64,000 bases of DNA, from assembly GCA_021787845.1 (NCBI GenBank), contig JAJYLH010000003.1, positions 124,001 to 188,000 on the forward strand. The letters run 5' to 3'. Shown piece after piece: positions 52,058 to 60,827 of this stretch. This DNA is from Myxococcales bacterium (GTDB lineage: Bacteria > Myxococcota > Myxococcia > Myxococcales > JAJYLH01). The notes below the pieces were generated by a model. It searched no databases, was not told the origin of the DNA, and saw only the letters and a list, made by a program, of their open reading frames with translations. The position numbers and the translations under genes are program-made. The number at the start of each line of letters is the position of its first letter. Within the stretch, counting starts at the first letter, position 1.

Positions 52058-53024
52058 GGCGGCGCGCATCTACCTCGCGGGACACCGCGGGCTCGTCGGC
52101 AGCGCTCTCGAGAGGCGGCTGCGCTCCCAGGGTTATGAACGGCTCCTGACCCGCACCCACGCCGAGCTCGACCTGACATCGGCACCGCAGGTGGAGGGCT
52201 TCTTCGCGAAGGAGCGCCCGGAATACGTCCTGCTCGCGGCCGCCAAGGTGGGAGGCATCGTCGCGAACGACACCTCTCCCGCCGACTTCGCCCGGGAGAA
52301 CCTCCTCATCCAGACCCACGTCATCGACGCTGCCTCGCGGCACGGGGTGAAGAAGCTCTTGTTTCTCGGCTCGTCCTGCATCTATCCCCGCGAGGCGCCG
52401 CAGCCCATCCGGGAGGAGAGCCTCCTCGCCGGCCCCTTGGAGCCCACCAACGAGGCCTACGCCATCGCGAAGATCGCCGGCATCCTCACCTGCCGGGCCT
52501 ACCAGCGCCAGCACGGCCTCCGGTCGATCTGCGCGATGCCGACCAACCTCTACGGGCCGGGCGACAACTTCGACCTGACGACCTCCCACGTGCTCCCGGC
52601 GCTCCTGCGCAAGCTCCACGAGGCGCGGGAGGGCGGGCGCGAGGAGGTGCGGCTCTGGGGCACCGGTGCCCCTCGGCGCGAGTTCCTGCACGTCGACGAC
52701 CTCGCGGACGCCTGTCTCATGCTGATGACGGAATATGAGAGCGTCGACCTGGTCAATGTCGGCACCGGCGAGGACCTCACCATCCGCGAGCTGGCGGAGC
52801 TGGTGGCCGACGTGGTCGGCTTTCGGGGCCGCCTCGCGTGGGACCCGACCCGGCCCGACGGCACCCCCCGCAAGCTCTTGGACGTCTCGCGCCTTCGGTC
52901 GATGGGCTGGAAGCCGCGGTTCGGGCTGCGCGAAGGAATCGAGCGGACCTACCGATGGTATCTCGAACACCGCGCCGCAGGGTCCGACCGCGACGCGACC
53001 CCGGCGACGAGGCACCCGGGATGA
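52050..53024 (+). CDS. fcl: GDP-L-fucose synthase
   Basis: The protein has 324 residues. Epimerase/reductase of the SDR family: [10 protein letters not shown] at 11-20, GSSCIYP at 108-113, catalytic Y137 and K141, and the C-terminal [11 protein letters not shown]. It turns GDP-4-keto-6-deoxymannose into GDP-L-fucose using NADPH. It overlaps gmd by 8 bp. Also known as wcaG. Confidence 0.97.
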   Translation: MDKAARIYLAGHRGLVGSALERRLRSQGYERLLTRTHAELDLTSAPQVEGFFAKERPEYVLLAAAKVGGIVANDTSPADFARENLLIQTHVIDAASRHGVKKLLFLGSSCIYPREAPQPIREESLLAGPLEPTNEAYAIAKIAGILTCRAYQRQHGLRSICAMPTNLYGPGDNFDLTTSHVLPALLRKLHEAREGGREEVRLWGTGAPRREFLHVDDLADACLMLMTEYESVDLVNVGTGEDLTIRELAELVADVVGFRGRLAWDPTRPDGTPRKLLDVSRLRSMGWKPRFGLREGIERTYRWYLEHRAAGSDRDATPATRHPG

Positions 53025-53178
53025 GCGCCGCGCAGAAGCGTCGGTTCGAAACCCCACCCCGGAGCACGCCGGTGGCGCCGCCGGTGACCGACGAGAGTTC
53101 GGGGCATCGGCGGCGTTGCGAGAAGACGCGTCCCGGGAGCCGAATCCTTTCGCGGTAGGCGTTCGAGGAGCAAAGGCG

Positions 53179-54015
53179 GTGAAGCTCGGCGGGTTCGTCA
53201 TTCACGGCAACGCCGGCGACACGCTCCGCGCCTGCCTCGAGTCGCTCGGCGCGGTCAGCGACGAGGTGGTGGCGGTCGATTCCGGCTCGACCGATGGCTC
53301 GGCGGCGATAGATGCCCAATTCGGCATACGTCGAATCGAGCTGCCATGGCAAGGCTATGGAGCGGCGCGGGCGGCCGCGGCCCGGGCGCTGGCGAGCTGC
53401 GACTACCTGTTCTTCCTCGACTCTGACGAGCACCTCGTTACCGGTTCAGATGAGCAGATCCGCCGCTGGAAGGCTTCTTCGCCGGACGCGCCCGCCTATC
53501 AGGTGAAGCGGCACGACTGGGTGGACCTGGACGGTCACCGGTTCCGCTTTCGGACCTCGGCCCGACGGCGGCTGCTCCGACGGGACGCGGCGCGCTGGAC
53601 CCCGTCGATGATCGTCCACGAAGCGGTCGCTCCCGTGCGCACGGTCCTCTTGCCCCGGGTCGCCGTCGACCACCGGTTCGCCACCGCGCTCGACGAGCGC
53701 GCGGCTCGCAACGATCGGTACGCGCTCCTCTGGGCGGTCCAAGCCTTCGACGAATCGCGTCCGAGCAAGCCGGCGGCGCTGCAGCGCCTCGCGCACTTCG
53801 GCAAGGAAGCCCTCCTTTCGGGCTCCCTCTTTCGCGGGGGAGCGGATGCGCTTCGGCTCTCCTGGCGAGTGTCGCGCTACCACGCGCTCAAGTACCAATT
53901 CCTGCGCCGCCTGCGCCGCGGAGAGATGCCCGATCTGGTCGAGCTCTACCGGCGGGGAGACTTTCGCGCCCTCTTCGGGCGAGCCGACGAAACGCTTGGC
54001 CTGGGTCGCCGGTAG
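53179..54015 (+). CDS. GT2 glycosyltransferase, WaaE/KdtX-like
   Basis: The protein has 278 residues. GT-A fold: VVAVDSGSTDGS, WQGYGAARAAAARALASCDYLFFLDSDE with the metal-binding DSD, and a C-terminal helical tail. The WQGYGA signature is like LPS-core enzymes of the WaaE/KdtX group. GTG 53179 follows GAGGAG and AAAGG. Gene context (gmd, fcl) suggests it builds the same fucosylated surface glycan. Confidence 0.88.
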   Translation: MKLGGFVIHGNAGDTLRACLESLGAVSDEVVAVDSGSTDGSAAIDAQFGIRRIELPWQGYGAARAAAARALASCDYLFFLDSDEHLVTGSDEQIRRWKASSPDAPAYQVKRHDWVDLDGHRFRFRTSARRRLLRRDAARWTPSMIVHEAVAPVRTVLLPRVAVDHRFATALDERAARNDRYALLWAVQAFDESRPSKPAALQRLAHFGKEALLSGSLFRGGADALRLSWRVSRYHALKYQFLRRLRRGEMPDLVELYRRGDFRALFGRADETLGLGRR

Positions 54016-54118
54016 CTCGGGGGCCGCCCGCGCGAGGCCGACGGTTCGACGCCTCTCGCCCGCCGGGTGGGCTCGATGTGCTTGAATCGCCGGTCGCTCG
54101 GTCGAGCCGGAGGAGCGG

Positions 54119-56215
54119 TTGCGAGCCTGCACGCGCTGTGGCGCCATCTACGCGACGGGGACGCTCGTGTGCCCGCAGGACGGCGCACCGACCCGGGCGG
54201 CCGGCGCCCCGTCGCCGCCCCTCGCTCCCGCGCCGGCGTTCACCGCCCCTCCGGCCGCCGCGACGAGCCCCCCGCCTCCGGCCATTCCTGGCCCGCCCGC
54301 CTGGGACCCCCAGCCGACCCTGGCTCCGGCCCCGTCCGGCCCCGGCGACCCCTTCCTCGGCAAGAGCGTCGGCAACTTCCGCCTGACCCGCCGCCTGGGT
54401 TCCGGCGGCATGGGCGCGGTCTACGAGGCCGTCCATCCCATCGTCGGCAACCGCGTCGCCATCAAGCTCCTGGGGGGCAGCTTCGCTTCCGACCAGTCGG
54501 TGGTCGACCGCTTCGTCTTCGAGGCGCGCGCGCTCAACCAGGTGGCGAACGAGCACATCGTCAAGGTGATCGACCTGGGCGCGCACCCCGAAGGCTTCTT
54601 TTATTGCGTGATGGAGCTCTTGGAGGGCGAGACCCTCGCCGCCCTGCTTTCCCGGGGGCGGGTGGAACCGGCCCGGGCGCTGGCGCTGCTCGTCCAATGC
54701 CTCGAGGCGCTCGCCGCCGCCCACGCGCGCAGCATCGTCCACCGGGACCTGAAGCCCGCCAACATCATGCTGGTGCGCGGCGAGAGCGGCGCCTTCGACC
54801 ATGTCAAGCTGGTCGACTTCGGTGTCGCCAAGCTGGAGGCCCCTTGGCGCCCGGGAGCGACGCTGGCTGGCACCGTGATCGGCACCCCGGCCTACATGTC
54901 CCCTGAGCAGGCATCCGGGCGGGTCGACCAGGTCGACCAGCGCAGCGACCTCTATTCGCTCGGCCTCGTCGCCTACGAGATGCTGACCGGCCACCACCCC
55001 TTCCAGGGCCGGCCGCTCGGCGAGCTCATCGCCGCCCAGCTCGCCGAAACCCCTCCCCCGCCGAGCCGGCTGTTCGACCTGCCACCCGCGGTCGACGAGT
55101 GGGTGATGCGCCTGTTGAGGAAGAACAAGCAGGAGCGCTTCCCCTCGGCGCTGGCGGCCCGCGAGGAGGCGAGAGCGGTTCTTGCCCTCCTCAGCGCTCC
55201 TGCCGAGCGGCGGCCGGCACCGCGTCCTGCCGTGCCGAGCCCCCTGGCGGCGGCGCCGCTCCCTCCGCCGATTCTCCCGCGGGTGGACGCGCCGGCGGCT
55301 CCCCGGACGCCGCCTCCCGTGACGCCGCGGCCGGTCCCGGAGACTCGATACCCTCCGCCGCCGCTGCTAACCTCCCAGACCGCTCCCGGGGATCGGGTAC
55401 GCCCTCTCTCAGCGGCGCCGGCACCGCCGACCCCGCGCTCGACCCGGAGCCCGCGGGCCCTCTTCCCGGCGCCGGCACCCGCGCCGCCCATCGCGCCCAC
55501 GCCTCCCTTGACGCCCGCGCGCGCGACCAATCCCCGGACCGCCGCCGTCCGGCTCGCGAACCGGGCGCCCCCCGTGCGCCGGCGGCGTCCGCGGACGCTG
55601 CCGGTGTTCCTCCTCGCGCTGCTCCTCGCCGGCGCGATCGCGGGAGCCGCCGCGGCCGGCCTCTTCCGGGTCGGTCCAGTGGTCGCCCGCGTGGCCACGG
55701 CCCTCGGGATCCGTTCGCCGACGAAGAGCGCTCCCGTTCACCTCGTGGCGGGAGATGCCGTCCAGGACGCCTGGGCCGCGGCGGGGTCGCTGGCCGCGTG
55801 CCATCCGGCCTTCCACGCTCTGGTAACCTCGAGCGCTCCGACGACCGTGGCGGCGCTCGAGCCCGCTCTCGGGCGGCAGTTGCGCGAGTACCGCGAGCTC
55901 GGGACCTGCCTCGACCAGGCGCGCGGGGAGCTCCCGCCGGCCAGCCGTTGGGCCGCGGATTTTCTCCATGGCGCCGCCGCCATCACGCTCGCCAAGGGCC
56001 TGGAAGCGCTCCCGGCCGGCTTGAGGGTGCGCGCCCGGCGCATCGAGGACCGGCAGCACATCCGGCTCTACGCCGCCGAGCGGTTCACCTACGAGGCGGC
56101 CGCGAAGCTCGCCCAAGCGAAGCAGACGGCGCCGGACCGCGACCAGCCGTCCATCGACCGGGCGCTCGCCCAGGCCGACCTCCTGCGGGAGCGCGCGGGG
56201 ACGGCGGGCCGCTGA
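54119..56215 (+). CDS. Membrane Ser/Thr protein kinase with N-terminal zinc ribbon
   Basis: The protein has 698 residues. A short Cys motif (C4, C7, C18; CTRCGAIYATGTLVCPQDG) resembles the ribbon found on many myxobacterial kinases. After a Pro/Ala linker comes a complete Hanks kinase: GSGGMGAVYEA, K117, HRDLKPAN with D211, DFG at 234-236, GTPAYMSPEQ. A Pro-rich linker, one membrane helix (about 497-517) and a helical extracytoplasmic domain of about 170 residues follow. TTG 54119 is used because GGAGGAG precedes it at ideal distance. It lies directly upstream of the sigma-54 activator gene, a likely partner. Confidence 0.9.
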   Translation: MRACTRCGAIYATGTLVCPQDGAPTRAAGAPSPPLAPAPAFTAPPAAATSPPPPAIPGPPAWDPQPTLAPAPSGPGDPFLGKSVGNFRLTRRLGSGGMGAVYEAVHPIVGNRVAIKLLGGSFASDQSVVDRFVFEARALNQVANEHIVKVIDLGAHPEGFFYCVMELLEGETLAALLSRGRVEPARALALLVQCLEALAAAHARSIVHRDLKPANIMLVRGESGAFDHVKLVDFGVAKLEAPWRPGATLAGTVIGTPAYMSPEQASGRVDQVDQRSDLYSLGLVAYEMLTGHHPFQGRPLGELIAAQLAETPPPPSRLFDLPPAVDEWVMRLLRKNKQERFPSALAAREEARAVLALLSAPAERRPAPRPAVPSPLAAAPLPPPILPRVDAPAAPRTPPPVTPRPVPETRYPPPPLLTSQTAPGDRVRPLSAAPAPPTPRSTRSPRALFPAPAPAPPIAPTPPLTPARATNPRTAAVRLANRAPPVRRRRPRTLPVFLLALLLAGAIAGAAAAGLFRVGPVVARVATALGIRSPTKSAPVHLVAGDAVQDAWAAAGSLAACHPAFHALVTSSAPTTVAALEPALGRQLREYRELGTCLDQARGELPPASRWAADFLHGAAAITLAKGLEALPAGLRVRARRIEDRQHIRLYAAERFTYEAAAKLAQAKQTAPDRDQPSIDRALAQADLLRERAGTAGR

Positions 56216-56331
56216 CATCCGCCATCCGACCGAGGGCCGTGCCCCTTGCCGCAAGCCGCCGCGTTCGGGTACCGTCGCCGGCTTCCAGGGGGTCGGCCGA
56301 CGCGCCAAAGAACGCGCCGGGGGTCACGCGA

Positions 56332-59300
56332 GTGGGCACAGCCGAGCCGAGCCGCATCCGTCCGGTCGCCCTCGCGGGCCGGGAGAACGAGCTTTCCAGG
56401 CTGAACGCGGAGCTGAAAGCTGCGGTCGAAGCGCGTTCGTTTCGCGCGGTCTTCGTCCATGGTCCGGCTGGCGTCGGGCGCACCGCGCTTCTCGGCGCGT
56501 TCGCGTCCCGGCTCGCCGAAGCGCCCGTCGCCGTCCTCTCGGCCCGCGCCGACCGGCCGCGCAGCGCGGCTTTCGGCCTGGTCGCGCCGGTGGCGAGAGC
56601 GGCGCTCGAGCTCGTTCGGCCGTCCGCTCCGGCGGCGGTGGTCTCCTCCTTCGAGAAGGCTCTAGCGCCGCTTTTCGGCGAAACCGCTCCCGGAGGGCAG
56701 ACGCCGGCGGAGCTCGCGGACGCGTTCGCCGATCTGATCTTGGCGACGGGGCGCGACCGGCCGCTCCTGGTGGCGTTCGACGACGCCGACGCCGCCGACC
56801 CGGCGAGCCTGGGGCTGATTTCCTACCTGTTGGGGACGCTGCTCGCGCCCGCCGCGGCCCGCGCTCCCGATCGACCGGCCGGGGGCGGCCTCGTCCTGCT
56901 GAGCCGGCGCGAAGAGGCGACACCGCCGCTTCTCGCCGAGCTGGTGGCGCGGGTGCCGGGGCTGTCGCTGCCGGTGGCGCCGTTCGACTTGGAGCAGGTT
57001 CGCGGCTGGCTCGCGCAGCAGGGCGCCGAGCGGCTCTTCGAGGTGAGCGGCGGCGTTCCCGCAAAGCTCGCGGAGCTCATCGACCCCGCAGGAGCCATCG
57101 ATTTCGCGGCCCGCCGGCTGGAACGCTTGACGGAAGCCGATCGCGGGGTGCTCGCCGCCCTGGCCGTTCTCCGGCGACCGTCGGACGCGACGCTGGTCGC
57201 CGAGGTCAGCGGCAAGAAGGACGCCGCGGTCCGGCTCGGACAGCTTTCGCGCGCGCGGCTGGTCGAGGCCGCTCCGGGCGCGGGACGCACGTTATATTCT
57301 TGTTTTAGAACCACTGACCGCGACGCGGTCTTCGCGGCGCTCTCGCCCATCGCCCGCCGCGACCTGGAGACCCGGGCGGCCCGGGCGCTGGAGGCCCTCG
57401 GGGAGGTGGAGGCCGCGTTCGCGCTCTATCAGGCGGCCGGCGACGCGCGGGCGGCGAGCGTCGGCCTCGCGGCCGCCGAGCGGCTTTGGTCTCGGGGCGC
57501 GCTCGATGCGGCGCGTGAGGTGCTGGAGCAGGTGGTCGCCCGCGCGGACGGCACCGGAAGGTCCTCGGCGCTGGTCCTGCTCGCCGAGGTCGCGGAGCGC
57601 CAAGGCGACCCACGAGCGGCGCTCGCCGCCTGGGGACGGGCCCGGGCGCTGGCCGAGCCCTGGCGCCGGCGGGAGATTCGGGCGAAGTCCTCTCGCCTCT
57701 GCCTCGCCCTGGGCGCCCCGAGGCCGGCGGAACGGCTGGCGCGAGCGGTGCTCGCGGCGGGAACGGGCGACCTCGCCGGGAGCGAGGCCACGGCCGCGCT
57801 GGCGGAAGCGCGGTTCCTGCGCGGGGCCTACGCGGAGGCGCTGTCGATCGCCGAGAGCGCCGTCGCTCCCCAGCACCGGCTCGCGCTCGCCAACACGAGG
57901 GGGAAAGCGCTCCTGACCCTCGGCCGGCTCGACGAGGCGCACCAGGCGTTCCTGGCGAACGCGCAAGGGGCGCTCGCGGCGGGCGACGGGGCCGAGCGGA
58001 CCCGGGCGCTCTTGAACGCCGGGGTGGTCGCTCACCGGCAGGGCCGCCGCTCGGAGGCGAAGAGCGCCTATCGGACGGCGCTCTTGGAAAGCGCGTCCTC
58101 GCTCCAGGCCGTGGTGCACGCGAACCTCGCCTCGCTCGCGCTGGAGGAAGGCGAGGCCGAGGAGGCGCTCGCCGAGGCGCATCGGGCGATTTCAGCCTTC
58201 TCCCGCGCCGGTCAGAAGAAGGAGCAGGCGCACGCGGCGGAGAACCTGGCGCGCGTCTACCTCTATCTGGGCGACCTGTCGCGGGCAGGCGAGCTCGCTT
58301 TACACGCGGCCGACCTCGCGCGGCAGGTCGGCGACCCGTACCTCGCCGCGGGGGCGGCGCTGGTGGACGCCGAGGTTCGATTCGCCCAGGGGGAGGAGGC
58401 GGCGGACGCGTTCACCCAGAGCGCCTCCCGCTTCGCTGCCCTCCAGAACCCCCGCTATGAACGGGAATCGCTCCTGCTTCTCGCTGAGGCGGAGCTGACG
58501 CGGGGGCGGGCGTGGGAGGCGCACGCCGCCCTGGAACGGGCGCGCAAGGCGGGAGCGCTTTCGAGCCCCGCCCTCGCCGCCGGGACCCACCTGTTGGAGG
58601 CGGAGCTGGCGCTCGGGTCGGGCGAGGAGCCGGCGGTGGCCGAGGCGCTCGCCGCGGCGCGGCGGGCGCTTCTGGAAGAGCCGCAGCTCGAGCTGCCGGC
58701 GCGGCTCTATTTCCTGGAGGGTGCGCTGGCGGAGAAGCGCGGCCAGCCGGAGAGGGCGCAGGCGGAGCGGCTCAAAGCGGCGCACCTCGTCGAGGAGCTG
58801 GCGGCGAGGGTCCCCCCCGACCGGCGGGCGCTCTTCTACGCGCGCCGCCGCCGCCGGGCGATTCTCGACGCGGTGGGGACGGCCTTCCAGGACGCCGAGC
58901 GGCTGATTCCGGCGCGTCCTCTCTCGAGGCGGGGGGCAGCGCTGCCACCCCTCGTGGGAGCGACCGCCGCCATCGAGCGGGTGAACGCGCTGATCGACCG
59001 GTTCGGCCTTTCGCCGGCGACGGTGCTGGTGCGTGGCGAGAGCGGGACCGGCAAGGAGCTGGTCGCCCGGGCCTTGCACGACAAGAGCCCCCGCAAGTCT
59101 CTGCCGCTGGTGGCGGTGAACTGCGGGGCGTTGAACGAGGAGCTCCTCCTCTCCGAGCTGTTCGGCCACGAGAAAGGCGCCTTCACCGGGGCGGTCAAGG
59201 AGCGCAAGGGCCGGTTCGAGCTGGCTGACGGGGGAACGATCTTCCTCGACGAGATCGGAGACATCAGCCCCCGGGCGCAGGTGGCGCTCCTGCGGGTCCT

Positions 59301-60036
59301 CCAGGAGCGCAGCTTCGAGCGGGTGGGCGGAAGCCGGACGATTTCGGTCGACGTGCGGGTGGTGTGCGCGACCAACCGCGACCTGGAAGCGCTGATGGCG
59401 AAGGGCGCCTTCCGCGAAGACCTGTACTACCGCTTGCGGGGGGCGACACTGCTCCTGCCGAGCTTACGCGAGCGCCTCGCGGACCTGCCGCTCCTGTGCG
59501 CGCACCATCTGGCGAAGGAGGCGGCGAAGGGAGGCGAGGTGCGCGCGCTGTCGGCGGAAGCGCTGCGTCTTTTCGCGCGGTACCCGTGGCCGGGGAACGT
59601 GCGCGAGCTGTTCAACGTCCTCGACACCGCCCTGCTCTTCGCGACCGGGCCGACCCTGGGGCCGGAAGCGTTCGAGCTGTTCCCGGAGCTGTTCGCGGAA
59701 CGGGTGGCGGCACCGCTCCCGGCTGGCGCGCCGGACGTCGGGGCGCGTCATTCGGACGAGCTGGACTTCTTCGAGGTCCTGACCGGGCGGGGTTGTTCGC
59801 TCACCGACCTGCACCGCGAGGTCGACCGCGCGTGCATGGAGGGGGCGATGCAACAGAGCGGCGGGGTGATCTCGGAGGCGGCGCGGACGCTGGGGATGAC
59901 GCGTTCGCGGCTCTCGCAGCTCCTGCACCAGGAGCCGAGCCAGCGCGGCTGGCGGCGCAGCGCGGCCGCGGACGAGCCGGACGAGTTGGCGTCGAACTTG
60001 CAGCATGGGACCGTGGAGAGGGGCGGGAGTCGGTGA
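56332..60036 (+). CDS. P-loop/TPR sigma-54 activator
   Basis: The protein has about 1234 residues. An N-terminal NTPase-like domain (GRENELSRLN; P-loop GPAGVGRT with Arg50 in place of Lys) is followed by winged-helix and TPR regions (about 350-850), then a sigma-54 AAA+ domain with GESGTGKE (902-909), GAFTGA (949-954) and IFLDEIGD, then a Fis-type helix-turn-helix (SEAARTLGMTRSRLSQLL). No GAF domain is visible, unlike the 11181-15950 homologue. It should activate a sigma-54 promoter, possibly 60614-60629. The start is uncertain: GTG 56239 and GTG 56332 both fit. The stop overlaps the next gene (TGATG). Confidence 0.9.
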   Translation: MGTAEPSRIRPVALAGRENELSRLNAELKAAVEARSFRAVFVHGPAGVGRTALLGAFASRLAEAPVAVLSARADRPRSAAFGLVAPVARAALELVRPSAPAAVVSSFEKALAPLFGETAPGGQTPAELADAFADLILATGRDRPLLVAFDDADAADPASLGLISYLLGTLLAPAAARAPDRPAGGGLVLLSRREEATPPLLAELVARVPGLSLPVAPFDLEQVRGWLAQQGAERLFEVSGGVPAKLAELIDPAGAIDFAARRLERLTEADRGVLAALAVLRRPSDATLVAEVSGKKDAAVRLGQLSRARLVEAAPGAGRTLYSCFRTTDRDAVFAALSPIARRDLETRAARALEALGEVEAAFALYQAAGDARAASVGLAAAERLWSRGALDAAREVLEQVVARADGTGRSSALVLLAEVAERQGDPRAALAAWGRARALAEPWRRREIRAKSSRLCLALGAPRPAERLARAVLAAGTGDLAGSEATAALAEARFLRGAYAEALSIAESAVAPQHRLALANTRGKALLTLGRLDEAHQAFLANAQGALAAGDGAERTRALLNAGVVAHRQGRRSEAKSAYRTALLESASSLQAVVHANLASLALEEGEAEEALAEAHRAISAFSRAGQKKEQAHAAENLARVYLYLGDLSRAGELALHAADLARQVGDPYLAAGAALVDAEVRFAQGEEAADAFTQSASRFAALQNPRYERESLLLLAEAELTRGRAWEAHAALERARKAGALSSPALAAGTHLLEAELALGSGEEPAVAEALAAARRALLEEPQLELPARLYFLEGALAEKRGQPERAQAERLKAAHLVEELAARVPPDRRALFYARRRRRAILDAVGTAFQDAERLIPARPLSRRGAALPPLVGATAAIERVNALIDRFGLSPATVLVRGESGTGKELVARALHDKSPRKSLPLVAVNCGALNEELLLSELFGHEKGAFTGAVKERKGRFELADGGTIFLDEIGDISPRAQVALLRVLQERSFERVGGSRTISVDVRVVCATNRDLEALMAKGAFREDLYYRLRGATLLLPSLRERLADLPLLCAHHLAKEAAKGGEVRALSAEALRLFARYPWPGNVRELFNVLDTALLFATGPTLGPEAFELFPELFAERVAAPLPAGAPDVGARHSDELDFFEVLTGRGCSLTDLHREVDRACMEGAMQQSGGVISEAARTLGMTRSRLSQLLHQEPSQRGWRRSAAADEPDELASNLQHGTVERGGSR

Positions 60037-60425
60037 TGGGCCGGTCGGTGTTCTGGGCGGCGGTGTTCTGCGCGGCGGTGTTTGCGGCGGGGATGCTCGG
60101 GGCGTGCGGCGGTCCCCAGGAGGGGCCGGGGCCGGTCCGAGGCGCGAGCGGTCAGGCGTTGAGCGCAACGCCCGGATCGAGCCAGGCGGGGAGCGCGACG
60201 GTGGTGGTCGACGTCTCGACCCGGACGGTGACGGTCGCCGGGCCGAATACGCCGGTCGTGCAGCCGGCGTCGTACCTGGTCGGCGGGGACTCGTCGCCCG
60301 ACCCGATTCCCGCGCAGCCCAAGGGAGACCATCACCACGCGCCGCCGGCGGCGGTGCAGGCCTGGTGCAACCAGTACACCGACCTCGTCCAGCGGCTTGC
60401 CTGCTATCTGACGCTGGACCGGTGA
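60036..60425 (+). CDS. Small lipoprotein coupled to sigma-54 activator
   Basis: The protein has 129 residues. Its signal peptide ends LGAC (Cys 24). The mature part is a Gly/Ser-rich linker, a short beta segment (ATVVVDVSTRTVTVAG), a His run (GDHHHAPP) and a C-terminal helix with two Cys (QAWCNQYTDLVQRLACYL). Start and upstream stop share one base (TGATG), so it is co-translated with the activator; a role as an envelope sensor for it is conceivable but unproven. Confidence 0.78.
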   Translation: MGRSVFWAAVFCAAVFAAGMLGACGGPQEGPGPVRGASGQALSATPGSSQAGSATVVVDVSTRTVTVAGPNTPVVQPASYLVGGDSSPDPIPAQPKGDHHHAPPAAVQAWCNQYTDLVQRLACYLTLDR

Positions 60426-60613
60426 CAGACCGCTAACGCCCAGCGCCAGTCCGCTAACGCTTCGAGGATCGGCTCCGAGCGCATTCGCGCTCAGCGGCCC
60501 CGGGGCCATCGGGCTTCGTCGGGGCGGTTTCGAGGGCGCGGCTCGTGCTCGGCCGCGACGCCCGGGCCGGTCGAACGGCGTTCGGAGCGTCCCCTGCCCC
60601 GGCGACGAGGCTT

Positions 60614-60629
60614 GGCACGCCGCTCGCTT
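60614..60629 (+). promoter_or_regulatory. Sigma-54-like promoter
   Basis: TGGCACG-CCGC-TCGCT matches the consensus TGGCACG-N4-TTGCT except for one C in the -12 box. GG and GC are 10 bp apart. The predicted start is near 60640, about 188 nt before ATG 60828. It lies in the gap downstream of a sigma-54 activator gene. Confidence 0.45.
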
Positions 60630-60677
60630 GTCGAGAGCCGCCACGAGCCGCTGGCGGCGGACCGCGAGGTCGACCCG

Positions 60678-60707
60678 TTGCCTCGACGAGGGCTTTCGAA
60701 GTAGAGT
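60678..60707 (+). promoter_or_regulatory. Sigma-70-type promoter of Cys-rich lipoprotein
   Basis: -35 TTGCCT (60678-60683), an 18-bp spacer, -10 TAGAGT (60702-60707), followed by GCGCGCCC as at the sucD promoter. The leader to ATG 60828 is about 114 nt. Confidence 0.5.
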
Positions 60708-60827
60708 GCGCGCCCTTCGCGGACCGGGTGCCGCGTTCTACGAGGCGCAAGTGTCATCCCAGGCCGCTGTGAGGCAGCGGTCCTGCTAGGCAGAGGACGA
60801 AAGGCTTTTCGAGAGCCGGGAGAAACG

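Larger units (their letters stand above)
60426..60827. other. 402-bp regulatory region before Cys-rich lipoprotein
   Basis: It contains a 10-bp direct repeat CCGCTAACGC at 60430 and 60451 (21 bp apart), a perfect dyad GAGCGC-attc-GCGCTC (60477-60492), the sigma-54-like element at 60614 and a sigma-70-type promoter at 60678. No credible gene is seen. Short dyads are common at this GC content, so the binding-site reading is tentative. Confidence 0.45.

Noticed and set aside
53041-53060. tRNA T-arm-like GGTTCGAAACCCC
   Set aside because: No acceptor, D or anticodon stem can be folded around it.
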